From: Hymenobacter aerilatus
GTDB taxonomy: Bacteria > Bacteroidota > Bacteroidia > Cytophagales > Hymenobacteraceae
DNA: 64,000 bases
Direction of reading: 5' to 3'
Assembly: GCF_022921095.1 (NCBI RefSeq)
Contig: NZ_CP095053.1
Location: 4,754,501 to 4,818,500, forward strand
Shown: positions 61,503-64,000 of the stretch, piece after piece
How the letters are laid out: each line of letters opens with the position of its first letter
Position numbering within the stretch: the first letter of the stretch is position 1
Notes under the pieces: generated by a model
The model's database searches: none
What the model saw: only the letters and a program-made list of their open reading frames with translations
Told to the model about the DNA's origin: nothing
Made by a program: the position numbers and the translations under genes

Positions 61503-62941
61503 CAGGGCAACGCAGGAGTTAGAGACTCAGCAACGGAATTTGCAAATGCCAGCAAATGCTCTTCGCGGAAGGCGCCGGCCAGGAGCTGCAACCCAATGGG
61601 GAGGCCCTCGCCATCGACACCCGCCGGCACCGAAATAGCAGGCACCCCAGCCAGCGAGGCCTGCACCGTGAAGATATCGGCCAAGTACATAGCCAGTGTG
61701 TCCTTGTTCACATCGCCGATGTGGAACGCCGTAGTAGGCGTAGTGGGCAACACCAGGAAATCGTACTGGCGCAGCAGCTCGTCCGTCTTTTCCTTGATCA
61801 GGCGGCGCACCTGCTGGGCTTTGGTGTAGTAGGCGTCGTAGTAGTCGGCCGATAGCACGAAGGTGCCCAGCAGAATCCGGCGCTGCACTTCCGGCCCGAA
61901 GCCCTGGGCGCGGGTTTTCTTGTAGAGCGACTCCAGGTCGGTAGCATCCGGGGCGCGGTAGCCAAACTTCACGCCGTCGTAGCGGCTTAGGTTGGAGCTG
62001 GCCTCAGCGGTAGTCAGGATGTAATAAGTCGGAACAATGTAGTCGAGGTAGGGAAACTCCACGGCCTCCACCACATGACCCTGACCGCGCAGCATGTCCA
62101 GCGCTTCTTCCGTAGCGGCCTTAATTTCTTCATTTAAGCCCGGCCGCTCTAGACAGTCCTTGATGTAGCCAATACGGTACTGCGCCGCGGGCTCCAACTG
62201 CTGACTGTATGCTGGCACTGGGTGGTGGCTCACAGTGCTGTCGAAGTTGTCGGCGCCGGCCATCACTTCTAGCAGCAGCGCGGCGTCTTCTACAGAGCGC
62301 GTGAGCGTACCAATCTGGTCGAACGACGACGCATAGGCAATCAACCCGTAGCGCGAGATGCGAGAGTAGGTAGGCTTGAAGCCTACCACGCCGCAAAAAG
62401 CTGCCGGCTGCCGCACAGAGCCGCCTGTATCGGAACCTATGGAAGCTAGGCATAAGTCGGCCTGCACTGCTACAGCCGAGCCGCCCGACGAACCACCAGA
62501 TACCCGGTCCGTATCCAGTTCGTTGCGTACCGGCCCAAAGTAGGAGGTTTCGTTGGATGCACCCATCGCAAATTCGTCGCAGTTTTGACGACCAATCAGA
62601 ATAGCGTCTTCGTCCAGCAAGCGCTGCACGGCCGTGCCGGTGAACAGCGAACGGAACCCATCTAGAATATGGCTGCTGCTTTGCAAGGCGTGGTCTTTAT
62701 AAGCCAGCACGTCCTTCAAGCCAATCACCATACCGGCCAGCTTGCCAGCTGTGCCGGCTTGCAGCTTGGCGTCTACGGCCTCGGCCTGGGCACGAGCCTC
62801 TTCGGGCCACACTTCCAGAAAGGCATTCAGATGTTGCTTCTGCTGAATGTTATCCAGGTAATACTCGACGAGCTGACGACAGGTAGTAGTGCCTGCCGTC
62901 AGCTCGCGACGAACTTCCGTGAGGGAGTTAAAGCGTTTCAA
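61502..62941 (-). CDS. gatA: Asp-tRNA(Asn)/Glu-tRNA(Gln) amidotransferase subunit GatA
   Basis: GatA is the amidase that frees ammonia from glutamine for tRNA-dependent synthesis of Gln-tRNA and Asn-tRNA. At 479 residues it has the normal length. The amidase catalytic triad is visible: Lys in GMVIGLKDVLAYK, then cis-Ser and nucleophile Ser in GGSSGGSAVAVQADLCLASI and GSDTGGSVRQPAAFCG. The C-terminal SLAGVPAISVPAGVDGEGLP, then IGLQLLAGAF, fits GatA. It overlaps the lytic transglycosylase gene. gatB and gatC are not in this window. Confidence 0.95.
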   Translation of the reverse strand: MKRFNSLTEVRRELTAGTTTCRQLVEYYLDNIQQKQHLNAFLEVWPEEARAQAEAVDAKLQAGTAGKLAGMVIGLKDVLAYKDHALQSSSHILDGFRSLFTGTAVQRLLDEDAILIGRQNCDEFAMGASNETSYFGPVRNELDTDRVSGGSSGGSAVAVQADLCLASIGSDTGGSVRQPAAFCGVVGFKPTYSRISRYGLIAYASSFDQIGTLTRSVEDAALLLEVMAGADNFDSTVSHHPVPAYSQQLEPAAQYRIGYIKDCLERPGLNEEIKAATEEALDMLRGQGHVVEAVEFPYLDYIVPTYYILTTAEASSNLSRYDGVKFGYRAPDATDLESLYKKTRAQGFGPEVQRRILLGTFVLSADYYDAYYTKAQQVRRLIKEKTDELLRQYDFLVLPTTPTTAFHIGDVNKDTLAMYLADIFTVQASLAGVPAISVPAGVDGEGLPIGLQLLAGAFREEHLLAFANSVAESLTPALP

Positions 62942-62971
62942 ATCGCTGGGTCAGTGAAGTGAAAAAAGGAA

Positions 62972-63046
62972 TTGTCAGGAAGCAGCGGTCTGTTGCTAGC
63001 AAGCCGTGTAAGCTTGCGTGAAGAACAGACCGCTACTTCCTGACAA
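62972..63046. repeat. Palindrome between the TatA gene pair and gatA
   Basis: TTGTCAGGAAGCAGCGGTCT plus GTT (62972-62994) pairs with the complement at 63024-63046 with one mismatch, around 29 bases. It lies 31 bases past the stop of the minus-strand TatA gene at 63078, so it may be a terminator; no U tract follows. Confidence 0.7.
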
Positions 63047-63077
63047 CTAAAGTACGGGTTTACTTCGAAACGATGAC

Positions 63078-63458
63078 TTAGGAAGTCTGGTCGAGGCGGT
63101 TATGCGTGTGCTCTGGCTGCTGCGTGGGGGTGGCTACTCCACCATCCATAGGAGGCGCTACCGTGGTAGGAGGCACCGGGGCCGAGTCAGTAGAATGCTG
63201 AGCGTACGGCTGCTGTTGGGGCTGCTGATATGGCTGCTGCGGCTGCTGATACGACTGATTAGGGGTAGGACGGCCGGAGTTCTCAATCTCATTACGAATT
63301 TCGGATGAGGCGTCTTTGAACTCGCGGATGCCCTTGCCCAAGCCCCGTGCTAGTTCCGGAATCTTGTTGGCGCCGAAGAAAATGAGGATAACCACCATGA
63401 TGAGCATTATCTCACCACCTCCTAGGTCACCTAGGAATAAGAAAAGAGGTGTATTCAT
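63078..63458 (-). CDS. TatA/TatB-family Sec-independent translocase protein, longer paralogue
   Basis: A 126-residue TatA-type protein: N-terminal membrane helix (GGGEIMLIMVVILIFFGANK), then the amphipathic helix IPELARGLGKGIREFKDASS. The tail is unusually rich in Gln and Pro (about residues 68-90) and carries no fixed fold. It works with TatC in exporting folded proteins that carry a twin-arginine signal. Ten bases separate it from a second TatA gene, so the two form one unit. tatC is not in this window. Assignment as TatA or TatB is open. Confidence 0.85.
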   Translation of the reverse strand: MNTPLFLFLGDLGGGEIMLIMVVILIFFGANKIPELARGLGKGIREFKDASSEIRNEIENSGRPTPNQSYQQPQQPYQQPQQQPYAQHSTDSAPVPPTTVAPPMDGGVATPTQQPEHTHNRLDQTS

Positions 63459-63467
63459 TGCAGTAGG

Positions 63468-63740
63468 TTAGTAACGAGGTTGAGTTGGGTTCTGAGGCTG
63501 ATTGGCAGGCGGCACTGGCTGGTCGCGATACTGCTGCTGAGTAGGTTGCGGCTGTTGGGGTTGCTGGTCGCGGTACTCAGGGCGGTCTTCCTGGGTAGCG
63601 TTCTTAAACTCTTTCACCCCCTGGCCCAGTCCACGGAACAGCTCAGGAATACGTTTGGCACCAAAGAAAATGACAAGCACGAAAACGATAAATATAATCG
63701 TGCGGGGTGCAATAGCCAGAAACAGCGCAGTCAAAAGCAT
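63468..63740 (-). CDS. TatA-family Sec-independent translocase protein, shorter paralogue
   Basis: The 90-residue product starts at ATG 63740 (MLLTALFLAIAPRTIIFIVF), giving one membrane helix and the hallmark FFGAKRIPELFRGLGQGVKE. A GTG four codons upstream is also open. The Gln/Pro-rich tail resembles that of its neighbour, so the pair probably arose by duplication. Two TatA-type genes in tandem are common in Bacteroidota, which often lack TatB. It is likely first in a two-gene unit. Confidence 0.85.
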   Translation of the reverse strand: MLLTALFLAIAPRTIIFIVFVLVIFFGAKRIPELFRGLGQGVKEFKNATQEDRPEYRDQQPQQPQPTQQQYRDQPVPPANQPQNPTQPRY

Positions 63741-64000
63741 GGGCGAAGGCACAAGGCCAGTTTAGGGTGGTAAAACCATAGCTACGCAACTGACTATGGT
63801 TTAGGATTGGTAAAGGTACCCGATAATTCGCAAATCAGTTCCTGCAACAGGCAGTTTTCATACAGAAGCCAAAGCACAACAAGTGCCATGAGCAAAAAAC
63901 AGGGTAGGGGGTTGAGCGCTGAAAAGCCAGCTTCTGCCGTGCCAATCTTATTGTTCAACGATTACCATTCAGCAATCCATCAATCAACTGATATCTTCGT
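63741..64000. other. Right-edge non-coding region
   Basis: No coding frame reaching the edge is supported. A small hairpin, AAACCATAG (63773-63781) with CTATGGTTT (63794-63802), follows GGGTGGTAAAACC (63764-63776), a word also found in family A arms. GTTCAACGATTACC near 63955 is like the family A centre, so a decayed family A copy may lie here. Confidence 0.35.

Overview
The window looks like chromosome of a member of the Bacteroidota, most likely Hymenobacter or a close relative. The grounds are a high-GC genome with a complete SprA (type IX secretion), a secreted protein with a type IX C-terminal sorting domain, a FecI/FecR/SusC/SusD uptake locus, Bacteroidota-type promoters (TTG-N19-TAnnTTTG), and little sign of Shine-Dalgarno sequences. 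The assignment rests on gene content and style only; no 16S gene is present.

Layout. 1-4.4 kb: start of a secreted protein at the left edge, an SMP-30/gluconolactonase-like protein, cutC and an aspartylglucosaminidase-type hydrolase (overlapping pair), and a TonB-C/MORN-like protein. 4.5-6.7 kb: an AT-rich island holding one OLD-family ATPase/TOPRIM nuclease gene cut by an in-frame stop. 6.8-20.5 kb: mfd, a broken small coiled-coil gene, a YdjM-like membrane protein, an NYN + cold-shock RNA-binding protein, a PRISE-type SDR, a GNAT enzyme, YajQ, TerC, a type IX-sorted zinc-protease-like protein and a TrmH-type methyltransferase. 20.5-30.3 kb: mutS converging on a sigma/anti-sigma/SusC/SusD locus whose SusC gene is frameshifted. 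30.7-31 kb: tRNA-Gly(GCC) and tRNA-Leu(TAA). 32.2-40.4 kb: a copper/silver-type efflux cluster (Cys-rich secreted protein, metal-binding lipoprotein, CusA-like pump split by a small insertion, TolC-like channel, two adaptors). 40.5-48.1 kb: MoxR ATPase, flippase + glycosyltransferase, YicC, a secreted hypothetical, and gcvH-vanZ-M28 peptidase. 48.3-59.3 kb: sprA, ruvA, a small lipoprotein and maeB. 59.5-63.7 kb: LysM lytic transglycosylase, gatA and two TatA-type proteins.

Working together: SprA is the export pore for cargo such as the 17161-19638 protein; ECF sigma + FecR + the STN-bearing SusC form a surface-signalling circuit controlling SusCD; the efflux genes form one tripartite system with three copies of the CPM...CGM heavy-metal-binding domain. 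TatA-type proteins may serve Tat cargo such as the twin-arginine hydrolase at 2314-3342.

The most notable feature is the non-coding structure. Several families of interspersed palindromic elements occur (family A at 1410, 10769 and 36413; family B at 106 and 19737; family C at 3432 with a half copy at 4472). Four genes are broken (4528-6645, 10461-10754, 25129-28391, 33188-36396). The insert that breaks the CusA gene shares an exact 15-base word with the interior of family A copy 2, so a repeat-derived insertion is the probable cause there. A hexamer, GGTAGG/CCTACC, is conspicuously frequent on both strands and forces unusual codons inside genes.
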